Shown here one piece after another: positions 45,668-53,439 of a DNA stretch of 64,000 nt. This stretch comes from RYN-230 sp963834705. Lineage in GTDB: Bacteria; Actinomycetota; Actinomycetes; Streptosporangiales; Streptosporangiaceae. The notes beneath the pieces are model-generated. The model was not told where the DNA came from and did not search any database. It saw only the letters and a program-made list of their open reading frames with translations. A program made the position numbers and the translations under genes. The DNA is taken from NCBI GenBank assembly GCA_963834705.1, contig CAWICV010000015.1:124001-188000 (forward strand). Direction: 5' to 3'. Positions within the stretch are counted from its first letter, which is position 1. Each line of letters begins with the position of its first letter.

Positions 45668-45773
45668 CTGCGCGTGTCCGCGCTGGTCATGAGACGAGGC
45701 AACCCACCCATCTACCCTACGCCCGATTCAACCTGGCAGGAAAGATCAGAGGTTTCGTGATCGAAATGGCAGG

Positions 45774-46874
45774 CTAAGTGTCCCCTCGTCGATTCTGGGC
45801 ACCGGAAATCGACTTACGTTTCCGTTCTTCTGGAATTTCCTGTACGAGAGCGATAAGTGCTGCCCCGGCTACGCCGAAGGCGAGCCCCGCATAAAAGGCA
45901 TCCTGGTTTTGAGAGTCGGCAGCATTGAGGTCAACCGCTTTAAAGACTGGTTCGAGGCCATCAATACCGGTGGAATGCCACACGTAATCCGCATGGTTGC
46001 CGCCATCTGACGGAGGACTCATATAAGCCATTTGCCTATTACTGAATGCAGGCAAAATATGCTCGATACGTTCAGTAAAGGACGCATAGTTGCTTGGACC
46101 GTAGGATGCTACGCGCTCTCCGGGAGGAATTGCAGAGGAGGTACTGGGGGACCAGAGAGCAATGTTCTTAAGTTTACCCGTTCTTTTGTCATACCCTCCC
46201 TCCAGAACTGATGTTGGGGGGTATAGATAAGTGTAAAAACCGGCTGAAGGCAAATGGCCAAAAGTTGAGCCGTTATCTTGATAGATTATTGGGACGGAGT
46301 TAAAGAACACAGCGCCAGACCAGGTATCACCCGAGCCTGAGAGTGGGACCGAGACCGCAAACCTGTCTGCCTTTGCTAGAGGATCCTTTGTGCTCTTCAA
46401 TTGGGCAACTGAGAGCGCGCGGGCCGACAGCACCTGCCCGGGGACTCCGACACCAGTGGGTCTGATGCTTGATGTAATGATGATCGCATCTGGCGCCACT
46501 GGCCCAGTAGAGGTAACCGTGATATCAACCTCCTCATGAAAGCCCGAAAAGCCCTGCGCGCGCAATTCTACGGGTCCGTATCTCCCGTAATTTGGGTTCA
46601 GCCACCCCTGGCCTAGGATGACAGACACGGTAATCGGAACAAATGCATTAAGCGGGCTAGTTTCGTAAACGTTTATGTACTGCGGCGGCTGGCTGCGGAA
46701 GTCAGGAGGCTCTGTACCAGGATTAGCCAGTGACTTGAAACGAAAGCCCACACTCGATGCCACGAGCAAAATGAGACCAATCAATATTAGGCGCAAGGGC
46801 CTGTATGTTGAGCGCGCTGGCTGATCCTCCCCAGAAGCTCGTCCCGGCTTCCCCGACTGCCCAGCATCAACCAT
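45774..46874 (-). CDS. Unknown membrane-anchored protein, intact
   Basis: 366 residues from ATG 46874 (a GTG at 46880 is possible). Cytoplasmic start, one helix (LRLILIGLILLVASSVGFRF, about residues 28-47), a large outside beta-rich domain (ITVSVILGQGWLNPNYGRYG, VDITVTSTGPVAPDAIIITS, WSGAVFFNSVPIIYQDNGST), and a second helix near the end (AFYAGLAFGVAGAALIALVQ) before a basic tail. Lower GC than the chromosome. No domain recognised. Lies between repeat copies C and D. Confidence 0.7.
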   Translation of the reverse strand: MVDAGQSGKPGRASGEDQPARSTYRPLRLILIGLILLVASSVGFRFKSLANPGTEPPDFRSQPPQYINVYETSPLNAFVPITVSVILGQGWLNPNYGRYGPVELRAQGFSGFHEEVDITVTSTGPVAPDAIIITSSIRPTGVGVPGQVLSARALSVAQLKSTKDPLAKADRFAVSVPLSGSGDTWSGAVFFNSVPIIYQDNGSTFGHLPSAGFYTYLYPPTSVLEGGYDKRTGKLKNIALWSPSTSSAIPPGERVASYGPSNYASFTERIEHILPAFSNRQMAYMSPPSDGGNHADYVWHSTGIDGLEPVFKAVDLNAADSQNQDAFYAGLAFGVAGAALIALVQEIPEERKRKSISGAQNRRGDT

Positions 46875-47195
46875 GGCCACCCCCCAGCCGCTGGAATCCC
46901 ATAGTAGCCAGGCGTGGCTGATTGAGCGATGGACTACAGCAACCGAGGCTCATGAGCACGGACTTAGCCGCCCGTGAACAAGCCGGGGAGAACTGGACTC
47001 GCTGGACCATCGGTATCCTGCCGACAGTTCGCGTCCAAGTTGTGAGGTCAGCTCCTCACCTTCGATCCAGACGGGCCACCCAAGCGGTGTAATTGCGTGG
47101 CCGCCTTGTAACCAATCCCTGGCTTCTCTGGCGCTAGCCGCACAAGGCGCTCCGGCACGCGGCTCGGGTGGTGCCGGCTGACGACCAGTCCGAGC
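46875..47195. other. Gap upstream of the membrane protein gene
   Basis: Presumably its promoter. No gene supported. Confidence 0.4.
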
Positions 47196-47318
47196 GCCGT
47201 ACAGCACAGGAGTACAGCAACGCAGTAGGCCGTGAACGCCTCCGACAAGCTCCCGCCGAACGGGGTGACCTGCCCCAGCGACCGCGAACGACCTTGCCGC
47301 CGAGAGTTCGCATCGAGG
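47196..47318 (+). repeat. Island repeat family, copy D
   Basis: Full-length: GCCGTACAGC, GAGTACAGCAACG, TAGGCCGTGAACGCCTCCGA, GACCGCGAACGACCTTGCCG and GAGTTCGCATCGAGG. Confidence 0.8.
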
Positions 47319-47566
47319 TGCTCAGAATGAGCGCTAGCGCCGCGGTGCCGGATCTGACAGTCCTCTAACAAGACGGCGCCTGCGGCGCCGTTGCCTGGCT
47401 CCCAGGTCGGGCTCCGCCTGGAGAGGCCCGTCCGAGCGCAAGCCGGGCCATACACCAGCAGACGCCCAGATCAAAGTGGCTCAAGATCGCGCAGACGGCG
47501 ACCGCCAACGACATCACCGACAGCGTAAAGACCTTCAGCGACCCCGCCGCACAAGCCACTCAACTA
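47319..47566. other. Spacer between repeat copies D and F
   Basis: A minus-strand frame of 64 codons (47365-47559) has one hydrophobic stretch (LSVMSLAVAVCAILSHFDLG). It could be a small membrane peptide but has no ribosome site. I leave it uncalled. Confidence 0.35.
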
Positions 47567-47630
47567 CTATCGATCACTGAACTGCTCCAACGACCGCCAT
47601 AGACCAGCCTGGCACTAGTTCGCATCGAGG
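47567..47630 (+). repeat. Island repeat family, copy F (3' half)
   Basis: CTATCGATCACTGAACTGCT, CAACGACCGCCATAGACC and CTAGTTCGCATCGAGG. It ends 3 bases before the stop codon of the nuclease gene. Confidence 0.7.
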
Positions 47631-47633
47631 GGA

Positions 47634-48722
47634 TCAGAATTCGACATCCTCCAGACTGAACACTCTATAGAGGGTGTTGAGGGTGAATCGGTTGCGCAGC
47701 TTGCAGGCGCTGTTCTGATTGGCGAACAGGCCCTTCTCATGTACGGCGAGCTCTCTCGTCCTGGTGGTGATCCACTCGACAGGCACCACGTATTCGGCGG
47801 TGTCCTCGTCGCCGACTGGCGGATGGTGGTAGTTGCCGATCAGCGGCTGATCGGACAGCTTCTGCTGCTCTCCGTCGATGATGACTAGCGCATCGTCGAA
47901 CGGCAATGCTTCACCGGTCGTGGTCCCGACGCCTACATACCCCGCCTGCGGGATGTAGGTGAAGATGCGGGCGCCGACCGGGAGGCTGCGAAGAGTTTTG
48001 GAATACCAGGGGCGACCGCCAGCGGAAACGAAACCGAATTTCCGCGCATCATCCCAGTTACGCCCCCCGTCGTACTCGCCGAACGAGACGTACCAATCGC
48101 GCCCATTCCATGGTTCGCGGGTCCCGCCCCGCTTGGTTCCAGCCCCACCAGGCGCAACGGTCGTCTCGTCGAGCAGCCAACTGCGGGCGAGGTATTCCCG
48201 GTCGCCGTCGCGGAAGTACCGGAAGAACACCACGTTGACCGGCACGTCGAACCCGGCCAGGTAGGTAACGATCCGCTCCGTCGCCGCATCGATGTCGGCG
48301 GCGATCACAGTCAGCGTGCTTCCGCCGTTCAGTTCGTCCGGCGGCTTGGTGCCGAACTGTTCCTCGAACGCCACCTCGAAAGCAGCCTCATGCTGGCTAT
48401 GGAAGATGTCGAGCACCTCGGAGTGGGAAAGTCCTTGGACCCACGAGCCGTAGTCCAGAACCTGGGCAACCACTTCCCGCGGCGTGCGATCACGCTTCAG
48501 CTCCAGCACATGCAGCGTGCCGTCGGCACCAACGGCCAGCAGATCGATGAACTTGCCGAAGGCCGTGGGAACCTGACGGCCGACCACCAGCAACGGTTCG
48601 CCGAGAATCATCGGATCGGACTGGATCAGCTCTTCCAGCCGGGCCTCCAGTGGGAAAGCCGACGCCCCGACACGCATGGGCGCCCCGGAGTCCACGCGCC
48701 ACAGCCCGATCTCCAGTGCCAT
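47634..48722 (-). CDS. NucS-like (DUF91) nuclease-domain protein
   Basis: 362 residues. The N-terminal 150 contain FIDLLAVGADGTLHVLELKR and DRTPREVVAQVLDYGSWVQG, the PD-(D/E)xK core of NucS/DUF91 proteins (Asp in IDLL, Glu-Leu-Lys in ELK, Gln in VAQVLDY). The C-terminal half (WYVSFGEYDGGRNWDDARKF, GARIFTYIPQAGYVGVGTTT) is a PUA/EVE-like beta domain often attached to defence nucleases. A DNA-cleaving defence role is likely by domain pairing, not shown. Intact. Its 3' end abuts repeat F. Confidence 0.75.
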   Translation of the reverse strand: MALEIGLWRVDSGAPMRVGASAFPLEARLEELIQSDPMILGEPLLVVGRQVPTAFGKFIDLLAVGADGTLHVLELKRDRTPREVVAQVLDYGSWVQGLSHSEVLDIFHSQHEAAFEVAFEEQFGTKPPDELNGGSTLTVIAADIDAATERIVTYLAGFDVPVNVVFFRYFRDGDREYLARSWLLDETTVAPGGAGTKRGGTREPWNGRDWYVSFGEYDGGRNWDDARKFGFVSAGGRPWYSKTLRSLPVGARIFTYIPQAGYVGVGTTTGEALPFDDALVIIDGEQQKLSDQPLIGNYHHPPVGDEDTAEYVVPVEWITTRTRELAVHEKGLFANQNSACKLRNRFTLNTLYRVFSLEDVEF

Positions 48723-48806
48723 GCCTGCACCTCACTTCACCAGATCACGCAATTATGATGCTCAAGCTGCCGGGCACCGACAGTAGCGCGGATGACCTGC
48801 CCAAGA

Positions 48807-48838
48807 TGACGGCAACGTTGACGGCAACGACGGCAACC
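48807..48838. promoter_or_regulatory. Putative arm-type sites, right end of element 2
   Basis: TGACGGCAACGT, TGACGGCAACGA and CGGCAACC in a row, 73 bases from the att core. Same unit as 36377-36400. Confidence 0.65.
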
Positions 48839-48911
48839 AGCCCCGGCCACAGGCGTGCAGCGGCAGCCGTGCACGCTGTGGGGACTCGGCTCTACCTGGA
48901 CGTCTGTCACA

Positions 48912-48958
48912 CCTGAAAAGCGGAAGGTCGGCGGTTCGACCCCGCCCCTGACCACCAC
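48912..48958 (+). repeat. Attachment site copy 3 (attR, end of island)
   Basis: Third exact 47-base copy of the tRNA-Phe 3' end. Chromosomal sequence resumes at 48959. No full tRNA here. Confidence 0.95.
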
Positions 48959-49055
48959 TCTCACGCACAGCGTCTCGGGTACCTATAGCGAGGCCGAGGC
49001 CTCAGACGCGGTCCGCCGCGTGCCAGGCGTTCGGCGCGAAAGGGGCCCTGGGGCC

Positions 49056-49862
49056 TCAGCCGGGCTTGGACGCGACGAGCAGGAACCGGTGCCCGCTGGT
49101 CACGACCGGCCAGGCGCTGGCGTCCTCGTACAGGGCACGGAGGCGGTCCCGGTACTTCTCGAGGCGGTACCCCGGGATTGACCAGCTGATGGCCTTCAGG
49201 TAGAAGACGACCGCCGCGATGTCGTCGAAGCGGATGCGCTGGTCGGCCCGAGCGGCTTCTTCGATCACTAGTCCCGCTTCGGTGACCTGTCGCTCGGCCA
49301 GCCCGATCCAGCTGTCCGGCTCCTCCGGTGTCTCGATTCCAAGCATCTGGGCCAGGTCGTCGTTGTCGTGGCAATCGACCTGCTGGGTCACGAAGGTGCC
49401 GTCCGGCGCGAGAACGCGGCTGACCTCGAGGGCAAGGAATGACTCGTGCCGGTTGCATATCAGGTCCAACGACCCGTCGCGGAACGGCAGGCGGCCGCCG
49501 TCGTCAGCCCCGTTCTGATCCATGTTGTCGCGAGCTGCCTCGTCCTGGATCACCGGGATGCCGAGCGGCAGCAGGCGCTGTCCGGCCACCGGCACATTGG
49601 GCGGCCATGCCTCGGCGGCAATGGTGCGCGGCGCGCGGTCCGGAAGCCCGGCCAGGGCCTCGCCGCCGCCCGTGCCCATGTCCAGCATCGTCCGGGCACT
49701 GCGGGCCAGGACGGCGACGCGGGCGCGGTAGTCCCACGGCAGCGGCCCGGTCCAGGAGCGGCGGTCCAGCCAGGAGAGATCCCAGCCGGAGAACGGTGCG
49801 GTCAGCGCCTCGGTCACGAGCTCGTCAAAGCCTGCCACCGTGCCAGCCTGCCAGACCACCAA
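49056..49862 (-). CDS. Class I SAM-dependent methyltransferase
   Basis: About 268 residues. MLDMGTGGGEALAGLP is the SAM-binding motif I, LPFRDGSLDLICNRHESF motif II/III, and VSRVLAPDGTFVTQQV the usual following strand. It ends RFLLVASKPG. The C-terminal part (IPGYRLEKYRDRLRALYED) is typical of small actinobacterial methyltransferases of unknown substrate. The start is TTG or GTG near 49862 and uncertain. First chromosomal gene after the island. Confidence 0.85.
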   Translation of the reverse strand: MVVWQAGTVAGFDELVTEALTAPFSGWDLSWLDRRSWTGPLPWDYRARVAVLARSARTMLDMGTGGGEALAGLPDRAPRTIAAEAWPPNVPVAGQRLLPLGIPVIQDEAARDNMDQNGADDGGRLPFRDGSLDLICNRHESFLALEVSRVLAPDGTFVTQQVDCHDNDDLAQMLGIETPEEPDSWIGLAERQVTEAGLVIEEAARADQRIRFDDIAAVVFYLKAISWSIPGYRLEKYRDRLRALYEDASAWPVVTSGHRFLLVASKPG

Positions 49863-50266
49863 CTAAGCGGCTATAGGTGAGCTTGCCGGAAAGATTTAGA
49901 CGCTCCTGGCCGTAAAGCTGGGAGAGTGGCCCCTCCGGTGATAGCGCCGGCATGCAGGTCCGTGCGTATCTGACCCCTCCGGTGATAGCGCCGGCATACA
50001 GGTCCGTGCGTATCTGACCACCAGATCTGCACTCGCTCACCGCACGTCGTCGCACGCGGATCGCTCTGGTGAATGAAGCGCTTGACGAAGACCGGGCGGC
50101 TCAGGCAGGGTTTGTTCACGGCGAGGACCGGTCGCCGAGCTGTGGAACATCTGCCCCAGTCGGGGTTCTATCGGCGAAGGGGATCTGCCCTCTCGGTCGT
50201 CAATGTCACGGGCCATCTTCCAACACCGCGTCGCTGGGGGCGAGGGTGTCAAGGGGAGGCTTGTCC
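49863..50266. other. Intergenic region with a tandem repeat
   Basis: Holds two adjacent 44-base units (49930-50017) and the promoter region of the next gene. No gene supported. Confidence 0.5.
49930..50017. repeat. 44-bp direct tandem repeat, two units
   Basis: Units begin CCCCTCCGGTGATAGCGCCG and end CGTATCTGA, differing at one base (CATG vs CATA). It lies between two divergent genes and could be an operator or a recent slippage duplication. Confidence 0.8.
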
Positions 50267-51340
50267 ATGACCAAGGACGCCAGCTTCAAGAAGGTTGTCC
50301 GGCGCCACGCCGAGGACACGGGGCAGCGCTACACCGAAGCGCTGATGGCTCTCCAGGGTCTCGGTGCGCGAATGCACCACGAGCCGGTTCCTGAGCGGCT
50401 ACTTGCCCATCTTCGGGATCGTTATGGCATTGACCCGGTCGCGGCGACGAAGCTCAGTGTGCACAAGACCTATGTGTTCCGCGTCGACCGCGATGACGGC
50501 GAACCGTGGGTCGCCCGCGCGTTTCCTCCCGCTCGCCCGCGTGCCGGTGTTGAGGGCGACGCCGCAATCCTCAGGTTCCTGGAGCGGCAGGACTACCCCG
50601 CGGAGCGCCTGGCGGCCAGCGACGCGGTCTCTGACTTCGATGGCAGCGCGGTCCTCGTGACGCGGTTCGTTGAAGGCGTCTGGCTCCCCGACGGTGCCGC
50701 GAAGTTCGCCATGATGGGTGAGCTGCTCGGACGGCTGCACGCGTTGCCCTACGACGATGCCGTGAGCCGCCCGGGCGGAGCAAGTGGTGAGGACCCAAGC
50801 CATGAGGGCGCGCCGCGTCAGGACTTGCTGGCCGCCCTGTCGTTTCTCGACGCCGTCGACACGAAGGTCGCCGCCGCCGAACGCGAGCGATTCGAGCGGC
50901 TCAGGGACAAGGTGCGCTCGGCCGACGACGGTGACGGCCTTCCGGAGGGCTTGCTGCACGGAAATCTCCTCCACGCCCCCGATCACGCCGTGCTCAGCGA
51001 ACAAGGGCCGGTCGCGATCAACTGGAAGGCGTCCGGGCGCGGACCGCGCCTTGCCGACTTCGCTTACCTGATCTGGGGCACGGGTTCGTGGAACCCACGC
51101 CGGCCGAACCAGGAGTGCATCGACGCTGCCGTCAACGCCTACCGCCGGCATGTCGAGCCGACCGGCGACGAACTCGACCGGCTCGAGGCGGTCATGTACA
51201 TCCGGACGCTCTACCTCGCCTGTTTCGGCTACCGGCGCGCCGTCACCGGCGGCTCGGCCTTCAGCGAATGGGGCTTCATCGAACCACCCGAGTACTTCAG
51301 CTCCACCGCAGCCGCAGTCCGGGCCGCGTTCCGCCAGTAG
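50267..51340 (+). CDS. Aminoglycoside-phosphotransferase-fold protein with altered active site
   Basis: 357 residues from ATG 50267 (AAGGGGAGG upstream). The APH fold is clear: VFRVDRDDGEPWVARAFPPA (N-lobe, Lys replaced), ILRFLERQDYPAERL, GELLGRLHALP, LLHGNLLHAPDH and GPVAINWKASGRGPRLADFA. In active kinases of this fold the motifs read HGD and I-D-W; here both key Asp residues are Asn (HGN and INW). It may be a pseudokinase or ligand-binding relative. The close similarity to other actinomycete proteins I recall suggests the change is family-wide, but that is memory, not a search. Intact. Confidence 0.8.
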   Translation: MTKDASFKKVVRRHAEDTGQRYTEALMALQGLGARMHHEPVPERLLAHLRDRYGIDPVAATKLSVHKTYVFRVDRDDGEPWVARAFPPARPRAGVEGDAAILRFLERQDYPAERLAASDAVSDFDGSAVLVTRFVEGVWLPDGAAKFAMMGELLGRLHALPYDDAVSRPGGASGEDPSHEGAPRQDLLAALSFLDAVDTKVAAAERERFERLRDKVRSADDGDGLPEGLLHGNLLHAPDHAVLSEQGPVAINWKASGRGPRLADFAYLIWGTGSWNPRRPNQECIDAAVNAYRRHVEPTGDELDRLEAVMYIRTLYLACFGYRRAVTGGSAFSEWGFIEPPEYFSSTAAAVRAAFRQ

Positions 51341-51424
51341 GTTGCCGGTGTGGCCAGGAACGACCGCGGTTCCCGGGTGAGCGCGCCCGTAGCGGTCCCG
51401 GCGGCGCACTACTGGAGCCGCCCG

Positions 51425-52318
51425 TTAGCGATCTGGATAGCCGAGACCAGCAGTGAGCCGGCGCAGCCGGTCTTGGTCGGCGATCGCGTCGATTTCGGTG
51501 ATCTTGCCGAGCGACACGGTGAACCCCATGAGCGCGACCGGCTGCCCGGCCAGGGTCACCAGCACGCCCGCGGCCCCGTTCACCAGGACCGGGTGCTTCG
51601 GCGCGGCCGGGCTCGCGATCGCCAGCGTCCGGCGCGCCACCTCGGCCGCGCCGCGGAGCGTCATGGACACGTCCGGGTGCGCCGTTCCCCCGTCGGAACG
51701 CAGCACGACACCGGGGTCGAGCAGCGCGACCAGCCCGTCGAAGTCACCGCGATGGGCCGCGGCGAAGAACGCGTCTACTACTTCCCGCTGCCGGGCCAGG
51801 TCCCAGTCCGGGGTATGCACGCCGGCGCCGCGGACCCGGCGCCGGCCCCGGCTGGCCAGTTGCCGCGCCGTAGCCGGGGACCGCCCGACCATCGGGGCGA
51901 TCTCGTCGAACGGCAGGTCGAACATGTCGTGCAGCACGAACGCCAGCCGCTCGGCTGGGGTCAGCGTTTCCAGCACCACGAGCAGCGCCAGCCCGACCGA
52001 ATCGGCCAGCAGCGCCTCATCCTCGGGATTCGTCCCGTCCGGCCGGCTGATGACCGGGTCAGGTACGTGCACGCCGATCGGCTCCTCGCGCCGCGTGTTA
52101 CGGGCCCGGAGCATGTTCAGGCAGACCCGGGCCACCACCGTGGTCAGCCAGGCGCTGAGGTTATCGACACCGTCGGCATCGGCCCGGCTGAGCCGCAGCC
52201 AGGCTTCCTGGACCGCGTCGTCGGCTTCGGCGAACGAGCCGAGCATCCGGTAGGCCACCGCGCGCAGCCGGGTCCGGTTCTGCTCGAAGCTCTCCGCCAG
52301 CCGGTCCGGCTCGGCCAT
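51425..52318 (-). CDS. ECF41-type RNA polymerase sigma factor (SigJ-like)
   Basis: 297 residues. Sigma-2 domain RLRAVAYRMLGSFAEADDAV and WLTTVVARVCLNMLRA, sigma-4 domain LTPAERLAFVLHDMFDLPFD, then a C-terminal SnoaL/NTF2-like domain (about 170-297: VVDAFFAAAHRGDFDGLVAL, with DGGTAHPD) that marks ECF41 and tunes its activity in place of an anti-sigma factor. ECF41 genes are usually beside a COE-type (carboxymuconolactone decarboxylase, oxidoreductase, epimerase) gene; here YceI diverges instead. A matching promoter lies upstream. Confidence 0.93.
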   Translation of the reverse strand: MAEPDRLAESFEQNRTRLRAVAYRMLGSFAEADDAVQEAWLRLSRADADGVDNLSAWLTTVVARVCLNMLRARNTRREEPIGVHVPDPVISRPDGTNPEDEALLADSVGLALLVVLETLTPAERLAFVLHDMFDLPFDEIAPMVGRSPATARQLASRGRRRVRGAGVHTPDWDLARQREVVDAFFAAAHRGDFDGLVALLDPGVVLRSDGGTAHPDVSMTLRGAAEVARRTLAIASPAAPKHPVLVNGAAGVLVTLAGQPVALMGFTVSLGKITEIDAIADQDRLRRLTAGLGYPDR

Positions 52319-52354
52319 CGGTCACACTCCCTGCTTGCGGCGAGTCATATAGGT

Positions 52355-52381
52355 GACACCTCAATCCCATTCGATGTGACA
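52355..52381 (-). promoter_or_regulatory. ECF41-type promoter of the sigma gene
   Basis: On the minus strand TGTCACA (52381-52375), a 16-base spacer, then TGTC (52358-52355). The published ECF41 consensus is TGTCACA-N16-CGTC. It is 37 bases upstream of the sigma start, so the factor probably controls its own gene. Confidence 0.75.
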
Positions 52382-52392
52382 AGGAAACGATC

Positions 52393-52950
52393 ATGCAGGC
52401 ACCGTCAGGACACACGACCACCACGCCGCCGGTGCACGCCCTGCTGGCAGACGGGGCCCTGGCCGGCCAATGGGCCCTCGATCCAGGCCAGTCCAGCGTC
52501 CAGCTCAAGAGCCGCGTGCTGGGCGGCCTGATCCGGGTGAACGGCGTCTTCCGCGACGTCAGCGGGAGCGGCACCATCTCGCCAGACGGCCAGGTCAGCG
52601 GCACCCTCACGGTGGCCGCGGCATCCGTCAACACGAAGAACGCCAAGCGCGACACGCACCTGCGCTCGGCTGACTTCTTCGACACCGGCAACCACCCGGA
52701 CATCACCTTCACCGTGCACGATATCCGGCCGTCCGGTCAGGGCACCGAAGTGACCGGCACGCTGACTGTGCACGGCCGGACCCAGCCCTTGTCCTTCGCG
52801 GCGGCGGCCGCCGTGCAGGGTGACGGCCAGATCGCCCTCGACGCCGTGGTGCACATCAACCGGGCCGACTTCGGCCTCATCTGGAACTTCCTGGGCATGG
52901 TCGCGATGGACAGCATCCTCACCATCCACGCCGTGTTCACCCGCCGGTGA
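52393..52950 (+). CDS. YceI-family protein
   Basis: 185 residues. GQWALDPGQSSVQLKSRVLG, GLIRVNGVFRDVSGSGTIS, KNAKRDTHLRSADFFDTGNH and PDITFTVHDIRP are the standard YceI lipocalin-like blocks; the fold binds polyisoprenoids. No signal peptide is seen, so it is probably cytoplasmic. Divergent from the ECF41 gene with a 74-base gap. Confidence 0.92.
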   Translation: MQAPSGHTTTTPPVHALLADGALAGQWALDPGQSSVQLKSRVLGGLIRVNGVFRDVSGSGTISPDGQVSGTLTVAAASVNTKNAKRDTHLRSADFFDTGNHPDITFTVHDIRPSGQGTEVTGTLTVHGRTQPLSFAAAAAVQGDGQIALDAVVHINRADFGLIWNFLGMVAMDSILTIHAVFTRR

Positions 52951-52972
52951 GCACCGGCGAGGGGTGGAACTC

Positions 52973-53428
52973 GTGAGCGACCTGCAGGCCATCGCCGATC
53001 GGGTCGAGATCGAGGCGCTGCGCGGCGAGTTCACCGACGCGGTGATGATGCGCGACTACGACCGGGTGGCTTCGCTGTTCACCGCCGGCGGTGCGCTGCG
53101 GATGCCCAACGTCCCCGTCGAGGCGACCGGACCGGAGGAGATCCGCGCCTTTGGCCGGCGGGCGCTGGCGATGTGGGATTTCTTCGTGCAGACCACCCAT
53201 CCGGGCACGATCCAGCTTGACGGCGACACCGCCGCCGGCCGGGCCTACCTGTGCGAGGTCATCCGCCTGCGCAACGGCCACTCGGAGCTGAACTACGCCA
53301 TCTACCACGACCGCTACCAGCGCACCCCGGACGGCTGGAAGTTTACCGAGCGCGTCTACGAGATCAGGTACCTGGACGAATCACCGCTAGCGGGCTCGGT
53401 GCCGCCCGCAGCCGGGGATGCCCACTAA
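52973..53428 (+). CDS. SnoaL/NTF2-like protein
   Basis: 151 residues from GTG 52973, 22 bases after YceI. VSDLQAIADRVEIEALRGEF, DAVMMRDYDRVASLFTAGGA and SELNYAIYHDRYQRTPDGWK are the cone-shaped NTF2 fold of SnoaL_4. Probably in one operon with yceI. Function (isomerase, hydratase or ligand-binding) not determinable. Confidence 0.85.
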   Translation: MSDLQAIADRVEIEALRGEFTDAVMMRDYDRVASLFTAGGALRMPNVPVEATGPEEIRAFGRRALAMWDFFVQTTHPGTIQLDGDTAAGRAYLCEVIRLRNGHSELNYAIYHDRYQRTPDGWKFTERVYEIRYLDESPLAGSVPPAAGDAH

Positions 53429-53439
53429 CCCGGCCGCGG

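Larger units (their letters stand above)
36284..48958. mobile_element. Element 2: decayed tandem integrated element (about 12.6 kb)
   Basis: Lies between att copies 2 and 3. Just inside its left end is the 3' fragment of an integrase in the same orientation as int of element 1, and TGACGGCAACG repeats sit inside both ends (36377 and 48807). No rep or transfer gene remains; instead there are three transposon remnants and unknown genes. It may have been mobilised only by a related integrase. Confidence 0.85.

Noticed and set aside
24749..47630. The repeat family as integron attC sites
   Set aside because: Copies lack the paired R-site motifs (RYYYAAC / GTTRRRY) and the two halves are not complementary; no integron integrase is present.
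24749..47630. CRISPR array
   Set aside because: Repeats are long, diverged and separated by kilobases; no spacers or cas genes.
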